Part shown: positions 49,894 through 58,862 of the stretch, piece after piece
How the letters are laid out: every line of letters begins with the position of its first letter
Numbering within the stretch: the stretch's first letter is position 1
NCBI GenBank assembly: GCA_910579175.1
Contig: CAJTTB010000006.1
Location: 62,001-126,000, forward strand
Source of the DNA: an uncultured Oscillospiraceae bacterium
GTDB taxonomy: Bacteria; Bacillota; Clostridia; Oscillospirales; Ruminococcaceae
Direction of reading: 5' to 3'
Length of the DNA: 64,000 nt
Translations under genes and position numbers: made by a program
The notes under the pieces: model-generated
Told to the model about the DNA's origin: nothing
Database searches by the model: none
What the model saw: only the letters and a program-made list of their open reading frames with translations

Positions 49894-50730
49894 TCATTCT
49901 AATTCACGATGTAAAACCAAAGTTTCAATGATATGGGCAACACCATCTTGTTCATTGGATAAAGTTTGAAATTTGGCAATTTTTTTTACTTTCTCATTTG
50001 CATTTTTCATTGCCACAGAAATTCCAGCATACTCTAACATTTCATAATCATTATTGCTATCCCCTATCGCCATAATCTCATCAGGAATTATTTGCAATTG
50101 TTTTGCCAAATATTTTAATGCTTCTCCCTTATTTGCGGTTTGATTGTTCACTTCAATATTGGTGTCTACAGAAGAAGTCAATGCAACCGGAAATTGCAAA
50201 AACATCTGCGTAACCTGTGGGTGAATTTCATCAGGGATATATGGAACAAATATTTTTTCCACATGAATGTTCTCTTTTAATAAGAAATCAAAAATATTTT
50301 CTATCTGATTACATTTTTCCCGTAAAAATAACTGTGATTGCTCCGTAATATGATACCTCTGTGCGTGTTCTAAGTAATGTTTTTCAATAAAAGAAGTGCC
50401 ATTAATATAGACTTCAAAAAACAATTCTAATTTTTTTAATTCTCTTATCATCTGCAATACCAAATGGATATCCAAAAAATCCGAATAAATCACCTTATCT
50501 TGTTGCCTATCATAAACGAATGCCCCATTTGAAGTAATTGCATAACGCCAATTTTTTAAATTTAAGATATCTTTTGGCAAATGGGTTATTGTACGTCCAG
50601 TTGCAGGTACAAACTCAATACCCTGTGCAATTGCCCATTTGATCGCTTGTTGATTTCTTTTTGAAACAGTGTAATGGTCATTCATCAAAGTTGTCCCATC
50701 CATATCCAGTGCCAATAATTTAACTGCCAT
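49894..50730 (-). CDS. Cof-type HAD-IIB family phosphatase
   Basis: A 278-residue HAD hydrolase. The nucleophile motif is LALDMDGTT (about residues 6-14), motif II is VPATGR, and motif IV is AIGDSNNDYEML (about 225-236), with a Cof-type cap domain in between. Such enzymes remove phosphate from sugar phosphates or flavins; the substrate is not predictable. The ATG at 50730 has AAGGGG; an ATG-less extension upstream was rejected. It lies between two bidirectional terminators as a single unit. Confidence 0.92.
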   Translation of the reverse strand: MAVKLLALDMDGTTLMNDHYTVSKRNQQAIKWAIAQGIEFVPATGRTITHLPKDILNLKNWRYAITSNGAFVYDRQQDKVIYSDFLDIHLVLQMIRELKKLELFFEVYINGTSFIEKHYLEHAQRYHITEQSQLFLREKCNQIENIFDFLLKENIHVEKIFVPYIPDEIHPQVTQMFLQFPVALTSSVDTNIEVNNQTANKGEALKYLAKQLQIIPDEIMAIGDSNNDYEMLEYAGISVAMKNANEKVKKIAKFQTLSNEQDGVAHIIETLVLHRELE

Positions 50731-50753
50731 TTTATTACCCCTTTTATTCAATC

Positions 50754-50806
50754 AAAAAAAGACTGTCTTTTGCTGGAATATCCTCACAGCATAGACAGTC
50801 TTTTTT
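50754..50806. terminator. Terminator of clpP-clpX
   Basis: AAAAAAGACTGTC and GACAGTCTTTTTT form a stem with an inner TGCTG/CAGCA stem; T-runs exist in both directions. Confidence 0.85.
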
Positions 50807-50810
50807 GTTA

Positions 50811-52058
50811 TTACTTGTGAAATACTTTAATCTTTGTATGGTCGTCAACGCTTTCAGGTGTTACCACTACCCGAATAATGCTTTCATCAGATGGTACACG
50901 AAACATCAATTCAGATAAAATATCTTCCATAATGCCGCGCAAACCCCTTGCACCTGTTTTTCTTTCAATTGCTTTTTTTGCAATCATCTCCAATGCTTCT
51001 GGACGGAATTCCAGACAAACATCATCCATTTTAAACAGTGCTTCATACTGTTTGATAATCGCGTTTTTGGGTTCTGTCAAAATGCGTACCAAAGCATCTT
51101 CATCTAAATCTTCCAAAGCGGTAATCACTGGAAGTCTACCAACTAGCTCAGGAATCAAACCAAATTTTACAAGGTCATGCGGAATGACCTTTTTCATAAC
51201 TTCTTTGTCCTTTTTGTGGCTTTTTGAAGTGACCTCTCCTTGGAATCCCAAAGAAGAAACATTATTGCGCTTTTCTATAATCTTTTCAATCCCATCAAAA
51301 GCACCACCACAGATAAACAAAATATTTTTTGTATCAATTTGAATACATTCCTGCTGTGGATGTTTTCTTCCTCCCTGAGGAGGTACATTGGACAAAGTTC
51401 CTTCCACAATCTTTAATAAAGACTGTTGTACACCTTCTCCACTTACATCACGCGTAATAGAAGTATTTTCTGATTTTCTGGTAATCTTATCGATTTCATC
51501 AATATAAATAATACCCTGTTCAGCAGCTTCTATGTCATAATCAGCGGCTTGTATTAAGCGCACCAATACATTTTCTACATCATCGCCGACATAACCTGCT
51601 TCGGTCAAAGTTGTTGCATCGGCAATTGCAAAGGGAACATCCAAAATTTTTGCCAAAGTCTGTGCTAAAAATGTTTTACCTACTCCAGTTGGTCCCAATA
51701 ACAAAACATTGCTTTTTTGTAAATCAACATCCAAATTCTCAGAATAACGAATTCTCTTATAGTGATTATATACCGCCACAGACAAAGAAATCTTCGCTTC
51801 TTCCTGTCCAATTACATATTCATCTAATACTTTTTTAATTTCAACTGGTTTGAGCAAGGTATTCTCTTTTGATACTGGTTTTTGAGAAGTTTTTTTGGAA
51901 ATTTTTACTTTTTCCTCTCCATCATGTATCATTTCATAACACAGATCTACACAACTGTCACAAATAAAAGCGCTGCTTCCATACAATAAACGTTCTACCA
52001 TAAATTCGCTTTTTCCGCAAAAGCTACATTTTGGAGCTTTATCTCCATAATTCGACAT
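50811..52058 (-). CDS. clpX: ATP-dependent Clp protease ATPase subunit ClpX
   Basis: A 415-residue AAA+ unfoldase that feeds substrates to ClpP. The N-terminal zinc-binding domain has CSFCGKSEF and CDSCVDLC. The AAA+ core has Walker A LLGPTGVGKTFLAQTL (about residues 110-125), Walker B IIYIDEIDKI, the pore loop GYVGDDVE, and the ClpP-binding loop IGF/LGF-type element (SLGFQGEV). The ATG giving MSNYG was chosen since it matches the family start; a GTG four codons upstream is the alternative. It follows clpP by 15 bases. Confidence 0.97.
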   Translation of the reverse strand: MSNYGDKAPKCSFCGKSEFMVERLLYGSSAFICDSCVDLCYEMIHDGEEKVKISKKTSQKPVSKENTLLKPVEIKKVLDEYVIGQEEAKISLSVAVYNHYKRIRYSENLDVDLQKSNVLLLGPTGVGKTFLAQTLAKILDVPFAIADATTLTEAGYVGDDVENVLVRLIQAADYDIEAAEQGIIYIDEIDKITRKSENTSITRDVSGEGVQQSLLKIVEGTLSNVPPQGGRKHPQQECIQIDTKNILFICGGAFDGIEKIIEKRNNVSSLGFQGEVTSKSHKKDKEVMKKVIPHDLVKFGLIPELVGRLPVITALEDLDEDALVRILTEPKNAIIKQYEALFKMDDVCLEFRPEALEMIAKKAIERKTGARGLRGIMEDILSELMFRVPSDESIIRVVVTPESVDDHTKIKVFHK

Positions 52059-52073
52059 CGATTCATACACGTC

Positions 52074-52661
52074 CTATCGTTTTGTGATTACTTTATCAAT
52101 TAAACCATATTCCATTGCTTCATTTGCTGACATAAAATTGTCACGTTCACAATCTGCTGCAACCTTTTCAAATGGTTGTCCGGTTGACTGCGCAATCAAT
52201 TGGGTCAGTTTCTTTTTGGTGCGCAACAAATGGTTTGTATGAATTTCAATATCTGTTGCTTGACCAGATAAACCGCCTCCAATCAAAGGTTGATGTATCA
52301 TAATTTCGCTGTTTGGCAAAGCCAACCGTTTTCCCTTTGCACCAGAGGTCAATAAAAAAGCACCCATAGAAGCTGCTAGTCCAATACAAATTGTTGATAC
52401 ATCGCATTTAATAAACTGCATGGTATCATAAATTGCCATACCAGCAGTAATAGAACCTCCTGGAGAATTGATATATAAATCAATGTCCTTATCTGGATCC
52501 TGTCCTTCTAAATATAGCAATTGAGCCACCACCAAACTAGCAGTTTGGTCATTTACTTGATCGCATAACATTACAATTCTGTCATTTAATAAACGGGAAA
52601 AAATGTCATAAGAACGCTCGCCTCGGCTTGTTTGTTCTACTACGTATGGTACTAATGCCAT
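52074..52661 (-). CDS. clpP: ATP-dependent Clp protease proteolytic subunit ClpP
   Basis: A 195-residue serine protease that forms a double heptamer ring. The catalytic Ser98 is in GLAASMGAFLL and His123 is in NSEIMIHQP; the third residue Asp is in RDNFMSANEAMEYGLID. The N-terminal LVPYVVEQTSRGERSYDIFS is highly typical. The tig-clpP-clpX order is the common Firmicutes arrangement. Confidence 0.98.
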   Translation of the reverse strand: MALVPYVVEQTSRGERSYDIFSRLLNDRIVMLCDQVNDQTASLVVAQLLYLEGQDPDKDIDLYINSPGGSITAGMAIYDTMQFIKCDVSTICIGLAASMGAFLLTSGAKGKRLALPNSEIMIHQPLIGGGLSGQATDIEIHTNHLLRTKKKLTQLIAQSTGQPFEKVAADCERDNFMSANEAMEYGLIDKVITKR

Positions 52662-52740
52662 TTTGAAATCATCCTTTCATGTTATTATTTATTATCATTT
52701 CGACAGAAAATCAAGTTTTCCGCAAAAACGCTATTAGTAT

Positions 52741-52774
52741 AATTAGCCTGCCTGATACCATCAGACAGGCTAAT
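52741..52774 (-). terminator. Hairpin between tig and clpP
   Basis: TTAGCCTGCCTGAT and its near-complement form a stem with a short loop. The T-run is weak in both directions, so read-through into clpP is possible. Confidence 0.5.
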
Positions 52775-52892
52775 CTATTCAAAAAAATTTCGAAACATCA
52801 AGTTATCAATATTCCGAACCGCTGCAAAGTACTCATTGCAAAACAATCAATGATTTTCCAATATTATTTGAAATCCTCTTGTAAAAAATTTT

Positions 52893-54176
52893 TTATTTTA
52901 CTGTGATATTTGCAGTTTCTTTTACCAAGTCAATTGCCTTATTTACAGCAATATCTTGTTTAAACTCTTCTACCGGAACAAAGTTTTTCACTTGTTCTAC
53001 TTCCATTTTATAATTTTCAGCCAGTTTTGCAAATTCTGCTTCTACGGTTTCATCATCTACAGAAATATTTTCTAACTTCACAATTTCTTCTAACGCTAAG
53101 CGAATTTTTACCTGTCTTTGTGCCTGTTCATAGAATGTTTTACGGAAAGATTCCATATTCATTCCGGTGTATTGCATATAAGTTTCTAAATTTAATCCTT
53201 GAGATTGCAAACGATATTGGAAATCGCGAACCATATCATCAATTCTCGCTTGATACATTTCTTCTGGAACAACTGCTTCCATATTCTCGATAATGATATC
53301 AATCAATTTATTTTCAACAGCATCTTCTGCTGCTTTTTCATTTGCCTGTTCTGTCTTTTTGCGGATATCTGCTTTGAGTTCTTCTAAGGTATCAAATTCA
53401 CTGGTATCTTTTGCAAATTCATCATCCAATTCTGGCAATTCCTGTGCTTTGATCTCATGCAATTTACATTTGAAGAGTGCAGGTTTTCCCTGTAAATTTT
53501 CCACATGATATTTTTCTGGGAAGCTCACATTGACATCAAATTCTTCACCGACTGATTTTCCACAGATCTGTTCTTCAAAACCAACAATAAATTGATGAGA
53601 ACCCAATACCAATGTATATTGTTCTGCTTTACCGCCATCAAATGCCTCTCCGTCAACAAATCCTTCAAAATCAAATACAACAGTATCGCCATCTTGAGCA
53701 GGTCTGTCTTCTACATTGACGGTTCTTCCATTTTTTTCCTGAAGTGATTTTAAACGATTGTCAATATCTTCATCTGTTACAGCCTTTACTTCTTTTTCTA
53801 CAGCAATTTCTTTATAATTTTTAACAGTTACTTCTGGTTTTACAATACAAGTAGCTGTAAAGGTAAAGCCATTTTGATCCACCTGTGTGATTTCTACCTC
53901 TGGACGAGCAACCAACTGTAATTGTGCTTCTTCAACAGCTTGCTGTAAAGCAGCAGGATATAACTCATTAACTGCATCTTCAAAAAAGACACCTTCACCA
54001 TAGAGTTTTTCAACCATTTTTCGAGGTGCTTTTCCCTTTCGGAACCCTGGCACATTCATTTTCTTTACATTTTTGCGATAAGCCTTTTCAACTGCTGGTT
54101 CAAATTGGTCAGCGCCAACTTCAACAATCAGTTGAAATTTATTGGTGTCTACATTTTTATTTTCTATCAAATTCAT
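52893..54176 (-). CDS. tig: Trigger factor
   Basis: A 427-residue ribosome-bound chaperone and peptidyl-prolyl isomerase. The ribosome-binding loop FRKGKAP (about residues 44-50) is in the N-terminal domain. The FKBP domain (about 150-245) has DTVVFDFEGFVDGEAFDGG and LVLGSHQFIVGFEE. The C-terminal helical arms follow. The start at 54176 has GGAGG; the frame upstream is open but lacks a start with such a site. Confidence 0.97.
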   Translation of the reverse strand: MNLIENKNVDTNKFQLIVEVGADQFEPAVEKAYRKNVKKMNVPGFRKGKAPRKMVEKLYGEGVFFEDAVNELYPAALQQAVEEAQLQLVARPEVEITQVDQNGFTFTATCIVKPEVTVKNYKEIAVEKEVKAVTDEDIDNRLKSLQEKNGRTVNVEDRPAQDGDTVVFDFEGFVDGEAFDGGKAEQYTLVLGSHQFIVGFEEQICGKSVGEEFDVNVSFPEKYHVENLQGKPALFKCKLHEIKAQELPELDDEFAKDTSEFDTLEELKADIRKKTEQANEKAAEDAVENKLIDIIIENMEAVVPEEMYQARIDDMVRDFQYRLQSQGLNLETYMQYTGMNMESFRKTFYEQAQRQVKIRLALEEIVKLENISVDDETVEAEFAKLAENYKMEVEQVKNFVPVEEFKQDIAVNKAIDLVKETANITVK

Positions 54177-54247
54177 TTTTACTTCCTCCAAAATATTTAT
54201 AAATCTGTCAAGTTCCGATAAAAACACATTGACATGACATCTTTTTG

Positions 54248-54256
54248 ATTATAACA
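54248..54256 (-). promoter_or_regulatory. Extended -10 promoter element of tig
   Basis: On the minus strand TGTTATAAT, an extended -10, about 70 bases upstream of tig. The -35 is poor. Confidence 0.4.
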
Positions 54257-54374
54257 TACTCTAGAAAAAAACTCCAGATTTTTTTTTGCTTTTTTACAAT
54301 TTGTTAATGGTGCAGCGCCTTGGGGAGAACTTGTTTTCCGTTTATATGAGATAGACAAATCCATTTTTTACCTC

Positions 54375-55061
54375 TTATAAAACTTTTACAGGGGTAAATT
54401 GTGCAAAATCACAAGATACCAATCGGTACTGGATTCCTCCGCGTTCTCCATTGATAGCATACTGACAACTATGTCCATGAATATGTCCATAATAGCATTG
54501 CTTTACTTGATATTCATGTAGTACCTGTAATATTTCATAACTTTCATTACTCGCATAAATCGGTGGATAATGCAAAAATACAATGGGCTGTTTGCCTGTC
54601 TTTTTTCCATCTTCTAAAGAAAGGCGCAATCTGCCTGCCTCTCGTGCCAACACCTTTTGATCCGCTGGTTGATTTGGTTCATAAATCCAACCACGTGTGC
54701 CACAAATCACATAATCTTCATATGGATAAGCATTGTTAAATAGAATCCGAATACTAGAAAAGCCCTGTTCTTGCAGATAATCTTCTACTTTTTTTTTGGT
54801 AGAAAACCAAAGATCATGATTTCCCTTTAGTAAAATTTTAGTTCCATGCAGTTTATCAATAAAAGAAAAATCTTCATAAGTTTCGGATAATTTCATCGCC
54901 CAAGAAATATCACCAGGCACCACAACCGTATCTTCTGGTTTTACCAAATAATTCCAAGTGTCTTGTATCAGTTTGGTATAATTATCCCATCCTCTAAAAA
55001 TATCCATCGGTTTATCTGTTCCCAACGAAAGATGTAAATCTCCCAATGTATATAAACTCAA
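54375..55061 (-). CDS. Calcineurin-like metallophosphoesterase
   Basis: A 228-residue metal-dependent phosphoesterase. The five blocks are visible: GDLHL (about residues 7-11), GDISWAM (about 47-53), GNHDLW (about 72-77), FLHYPP and GHIHGHS. The substrate is unknown; the group is common in Clostridia. The TTG at 55061 has GAAGG seven bases upstream and gives the family N-terminus; an ATG five codons earlier lies within that site. No operon partner. Confidence 0.92.
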   Translation of the reverse strand: MSLYTLGDLHLSLGTDKPMDIFRGWDNYTKLIQDTWNYLVKPEDTVVVPGDISWAMKLSETYEDFSFIDKLHGTKILLKGNHDLWFSTKKKVEDYLQEQGFSSIRILFNNAYPYEDYVICGTRGWIYEPNQPADQKVLAREAGRLRLSLEDGKKTGKQPIVFLHYPPIYASNESYEILQVLHEYQVKQCYYGHIHGHSCQYAINGERGGIQYRLVSCDFAQFTPVKVL

Positions 55062-55166
55062 AAAAACACCTTCCATTTCTTTCTTGTTATATTAATTCTA
55101 AAATGAGTGATACTATAATCGGAATTGACATTCTCATTTCCAAATGATTAATAGAGGTGATTACAC

Positions 55167-55334
55167 ATGAAACAAACAAATAAAGAATGTATCTGTGGAA
55201 TTGAATGTAAAGTAGAAAACTGTATCCACAACAACCACAGTTGCGGATGTACTGCAAAGAATATTAAAGTTGGACCAACCTATGCAACAACTTGTAGCGA
55301 CACCGTTTGTCAATCTTTTAAAGAACAAAAATAA
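55167..55334 (+). CDS. DUF1540 Cys-rich small protein
   Basis: A 55-residue protein with eight Cys, six of them in the DUF1540 pattern: CGIECKVENCIHN, then SCGCTAKNIKVG, then TTCSDTVCQSF. This is a small metal-binding-like domain widespread in spore-forming Firmicutes and of unknown function. The ATG follows AGAGGTG. It converges on the next gene with only four bases between the two stop codons, and there is no terminator in between. Confidence 0.9.
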   Translation: MKQTNKECICGIECKVENCIHNNHSCGCTAKNIKVGPTYATTCSDTVCQSFKEQK

Positions 55335-55338
55335 CCAT

Positions 55339-55902
55339 TTATTTTAATGGCACGATTGTCTCACACAGCCAATCTTTTTCCAATTCAATTCCCTGTTCTT
55401 TTTTATGATGATATTCTTTCCAATAATTCCACCAATCTTCATAAAATTGCGGAATCTGATTCAAATTTATTTCATCAGGTGCATATACCTTTAATACCTG
55501 ATAGTAAATTTGAATCCCATATGTTCCAAATATCAAACTAAATTCTTGGATATTTTCTGCTCTTTCTCCTTGAAATAATATCCTTTTCGCAGAAAATCCA
55601 GAAAAATCGATTTGATCTCTCTGAAAGGAAAGTGAACTATCTACCAAATCTGTTTCTTCGAGCTTATCTTGGTGAAGCCGTTCACACCAATCGAGCTGAT
55701 GGGATGTAGTTGCAAAAATGGTGACTGATTGCAGTTGTGAGAAATTCAAAGCAATTTGATAGAGTGGCTTTTGCTGGTTTTTATCATATAACTGTGTATG
55801 GATAAATTCCAACTGGACAGAATTGGGATATCGTTGGGCATACCAATTGAGACTGCCAGCATCTATGATTGCCTGTTTTAAACAAGCTAAATTCTGATGC
55901 AA
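55339..55902 (-). CDS. Hypothetical protein
   Basis: A 187-residue soluble protein with no signal peptide or membrane segment, rich in Gln, Tyr and Trp. I do not recognise the family. The C-terminal part contains FYEDWWNYWKEYHHKKEQG (about residues 151-169), an aromatic and charged stretch. The start is a TTG six bases after AGGGGA. It lies between DUF1540 and thrC, in a unit of its own because a terminator separates it from thrC. Confidence 0.7.
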   Translation of the reverse strand: MHQNLACLKQAIIDAGSLNWYAQRYPNSVQLEFIHTQLYDKNQQKPLYQIALNFSQLQSVTIFATTSHQLDWCERLHQDKLEETDLVDSSLSFQRDQIDFSGFSAKRILFQGERAENIQEFSLIFGTYGIQIYYQVLKVYAPDEINLNQIPQFYEDWWNYWKEYHHKKEQGIELEKDWLCETIVPLK

Positions 55903-55948
55903 AACCGTTCCCCTCTTTCCTAAATTAAAATGATATAAAGTCTCTCAA

Positions 55949-55994
55949 AATAAAAATAGGACTGCCTGGCTTACTGCCTGAAGCAGTCCTATTT
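55949..55994 (-). terminator. Terminator of thrC
   Basis: A 12-bp stem (AAATAGGACTGC at 55954-55965, complement at 55983-55994), 17-base loop, then TTTTATTTTG leftward. Confidence 0.85.
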
Positions 55995-56004
55995 CTATGA
56001 AAAA

Positions 56005-57498
56005 TTATTTTAAATCAAGCATCTGCAATACAACTCTTTGCATCTCATTACGATCAACGGACTCAGAAAAGCGCACTGGTTTTTCTTTTAACTCTGCCAA
56101 TGCCTTTGGAATTTCTAAACCAGATAACTGATATAATTTATCTAGTTGCTCATAATCATCCGCTGGTATCTCTCCACCAATCGCCTCTAATACACTGTTT
56201 GCAAATTTATAAGGGCTTGCAGTGGAGGCAATGATCATCTTTCGATTATCATTGGTTTCTCGTTTGTAATCCTCTGCTACCTTTACCGCTACAGCAGTAT
56301 GGGTATCGCATACATAAGAATATGTTTTAAATATGCGCTGAATGGTTTCTTTTGTCTGAACATCATCACAACATCCCGCATAAAATTCCTGTTGTAAGCG
56401 TTGTTTTAATCCTTCATCTACGGTATAAGCACCAGTATGATTCAATTGTGTAAACCACTCGCAAATTTTTTCTTCATCTTCTCCAGATAAATCATATAAC
56501 AGACGCTCTAGATTGGAAGAAATCAAGATATCCATAGATGGTGAAATGGTTGCATGAAAATCTCTGATGCGATTATAAGTACCTGTCTTTATAAAATCAG
56601 TCAATACATTGTTTGCATTGGAAGCACAGATAAATTTACCAAGTGGCACACCCATTTTCTTTGCATAATAAGCAGCCAAAATATTGCCAAAATTACCAGT
56701 TGGGACGACTACATTGACCTGCTCACCCATTTGAATCTGTTCATCTTTTAAGAGTTCACAATAAGTGGAGACATAATATACAATTTGTGGTAATAATCTG
56801 CCCCAGTTAATGGAGTTTGCAGAAGAAAACATCATTTGATGTTGTTCTAATTTTTGTGCTATTTCTGGATTGGTAAAAATCTGTTTTACACCTGTCTGCG
56901 CATCATCAAAATTGCCATGGATCGCACAAACAGCAACATTTTCGCCTTCTTGGGTTGTCATTTGACGTTTCTGCATAGCGGATACGCCATCTTCTGGATA
57001 AAATACCAACATCTGTGTGCCAGCTACATCTTTAAACCCTTCCAAAGCTGCTTTTCCTGTATCGCCGCTCGTTGCTACTAAAATCACAATTTTTTTATCC
57101 TTTGTGACTTTTTTTGCAGAAGTGGTCAATAAATAAGGTAGTATTTGCAATGCCATATCTTTAAATGCACAGGTTGGTCCATGCCACAGTTCCAACATAT
57201 AAGTATCTTTTGATAATAAAGATAGTTCTGCAATGTTGTCAGAATGAAATTTCTGTGCATGATAGGCATTTTTTACACAATCATGAATTTCCTCTGAAGT
57301 AAAGTCGGTTAAAAATTGACTAAAAACCCATTCCGCACGTTCTGCATAGGACATCGCAATCAACTGATTGAGTTGCTGTGTAGAAATTGTTGGCAGGCTC
57401 TCTGGTACAAATAGCCCACCTTCTTTTGAAATTCCCTGGGTAATTGCCTGAGCAGAACTCACCTGAATTTGTTTGTTCCTAGTACTATGATATAACAT
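56005..57498 (-). CDS. thrC: Threonine synthase
   Basis: A 497-residue pyridoxal-phosphate enzyme that converts O-phosphohomoserine to threonine. The PLP lysine is in GPTCAFKDMALQ (about residues 108-119); ATSGDTGKAALEGF (about 150-163) and VPTGNFGNILAAYYAK bind the cofactor phosphate. The length and the N-terminal LYHSTRNKQIQVSSAQAI fit the long clostridial form. The ATG at 57498 has AGAGGGG; an earlier in-frame start lacks it. It follows the dipeptidase gene by 31 bases. Confidence 0.96.
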   Translation of the reverse strand: MLYHSTRNKQIQVSSAQAITQGISKEGGLFVPESLPTISTQQLNQLIAMSYAERAEWVFSQFLTDFTSEEIHDCVKNAYHAQKFHSDNIAELSLLSKDTYMLELWHGPTCAFKDMALQILPYLLTTSAKKVTKDKKIVILVATSGDTGKAALEGFKDVAGTQMLVFYPEDGVSAMQKRQMTTQEGENVAVCAIHGNFDDAQTGVKQIFTNPEIAQKLEQHQMMFSSANSINWGRLLPQIVYYVSTYCELLKDEQIQMGEQVNVVVPTGNFGNILAAYYAKKMGVPLGKFICASNANNVLTDFIKTGTYNRIRDFHATISPSMDILISSNLERLLYDLSGEDEEKICEWFTQLNHTGAYTVDEGLKQRLQQEFYAGCCDDVQTKETIQRIFKTYSYVCDTHTAVAVKVAEDYKRETNDNRKMIIASTASPYKFANSVLEAIGGEIPADDYEQLDKLYQLSGLEIPKALAELKEKPVRFSESVDRNEMQRVVLQMLDLK

Positions 57499-57529
57499 CC
57501 TTTTTCCCCTCTCGTCCAACTAGAAATGA

Positions 57530-58447
57530 TTACGATTGCAAAATTTTATGTTCTCTTATAAAGCGAACTGCATTTTGATAACATATCTTTTCTACGATTT
57601 CTTTATGAAAATATTTTAACATACTATCATATAAATTCGCAAGACCTTTTATATCCGTTATTTCAGATGGCATGCGAGCGCCATCAAAATCGCTTCCCAA
57701 TGCCAAAACATCTTCTCCACCCAATACTAAAATGTGTTCAATATGACGGCAGATATCATCACAGGTACAATCTTTCTCTCCAGTTACAAATTCCGGATAA
57801 AAATTGATACCAATCAGTCCTTTGCGATCAATGATACAGCGAATTTGCTCATCAGAAAGATTTCTTGGATGCGCACATACGCCTTTTGCATTGGAATGCG
57901 TTGCAATATAGGACTTTTTCGCAATTTTTTCCACATCATAAAATGTTTTCTCATTCAGATGAGAAACATCTACCACTATATTGCATTGTTCCATCTTATG
58001 GATTACTTGTTTTCCAAAATCGTGTAAACCCGCTTGCGAAAAGGCACCGCCACCAATTTCATTCTCTCCATTCCAAGTCAAGGTTATAAAAGAGATTCCC
58101 ATCTGTTTTAACACTGCAATGCGAGAGAGATTACCACCCAAGACAGCGCCCCCTTCCACTGCCAATACCGCATGACAGTGATGGCGCGATGGCGTATCTT
58201 GGAATAAGCTCAATCGAATAGAATGTTGTTCCATCTGCTGTTTAAAAAATTGATAATAGATTAAAAATTGCTGCCAAGCTATCTCTCCTCGATATTGGTC
58301 ATCTATCCAAAAAGCAAATGTCTGTATCCAAGTATCTATCTGCTCTATTCCCCGTTGTAAATCCAGTTGCAACATATTTTGAAACAATGTTTGATTCTTT
58401 TCGATACAAGTGACCACTGTATCACTGTGTAGGTCAAAAATATCCAT
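57530..58447 (-). CDS. Membrane dipeptidase (renal dipeptidase, M19)
   Basis: A 305-residue metallodipeptidase of family M19. The N-terminal metal site is DLHSDT (about residues 4-9), the bridging Glu is in AVEGGAVLGG, and further ligands are in VDVSHLNEKTF and ATHSNAKGVCAHPRN; LGSDFDG follows. It hydrolyses dipeptides and may act in peptide nutrition. The ATG at 58447 has GGGAGGG at seven bases; a TTG two codons earlier is less likely. Confidence 0.94.
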   Translation of the reverse strand: MDIFDLHSDTVVTCIEKNQTLFQNMLQLDLQRGIEQIDTWIQTFAFWIDDQYRGEIAWQQFLIYYQFFKQQMEQHSIRLSLFQDTPSRHHCHAVLAVEGGAVLGGNLSRIAVLKQMGISFITLTWNGENEIGGGAFSQAGLHDFGKQVIHKMEQCNIVVDVSHLNEKTFYDVEKIAKKSYIATHSNAKGVCAHPRNLSDEQIRCIIDRKGLIGINFYPEFVTGEKDCTCDDICRHIEHILVLGGEDVLALGSDFDGARMPSEITDIKGLANLYDSMLKYFHKEIVEKICYQNAVRFIREHKILQS

Positions 58448-58502
58448 TGACAATCCCTCCCGTCTCTATACAATATATACTCTATGCAGAAGATAGTATC
58501 AA

Positions 58503-58862
58503 TCATGATTCTTCTTTACACCAATTCTGATAAGCATTTTCCAGATAATTGATATAGACTTTTTTCTGATCGGTAACATAAATTTCCGCCACATCAAAAC
58601 GCGGTTGTAATACAACATGATGTTTTGATAGATAGCACTTTGCAGATTGTAAGATATTTTGCTGCTTTTTGGCATTTACAGCGGTCTTTGGCGTATACCA
58701 ACTAGAAGTTTTTCTCGTTTTTACCTCCACAAATAAAATGAAATTTTGGCTTTGTGCAATAATATCAATCTCACCATAGGTGCAATGATAATTTCTCTCT
58801 AAAATGATACAACCTTTTTTTTGCAGGTATTTAGCTGTCCAAGCCTCTCCTGCTCTTCCTAC
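58503..58862 (-). CDS. yraN: YraN/UPF0102 nuclease-fold protein, no own start codon, -1 frame of rnhB
   Basis: The frame encodes a complete YraN-type protein of 119 residues: GRAGEAWTAKYLQKKG at the N-terminus, the YGEIDIIA and FVEVKTR motifs with the restriction-nuclease-like E-x-D-x-x-x-E-V-K pattern, and a C-terminal RFDVAEIYV. Nothing in this frame upstream is an ATG, GTG or TTG at a usable position: it enters from rnhB through GTA directly after the heptamer AAAAAAG (58862-58868). A GTG at 58730 would delete the first half of the domain. Either a -1 frameshift from rnhB makes a fusion, or an unusual start is used, or the gene is damaged. The adjacent rnhB-yraN order is common. Confidence 0.75.
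   Translation of the reverse strand, partial: VGRAGEAWTAKYLQKKGCIILERNYHCTYGEIDIIAQSQNFILFVEVKTRKTSSWYTPKTAVNAKKQQNILQSAKCYLSKHHVVLQPRFDVAEIYVTDQKKVYINYLENAYQNWCKEES

Noticed and set aside
58503..58730. A truncated 75-residue YraN starting at a GTG
   Set aside because: The same frame stays open upstream and encodes the missing N-terminal half of the domain, so truncation is not the right reading.
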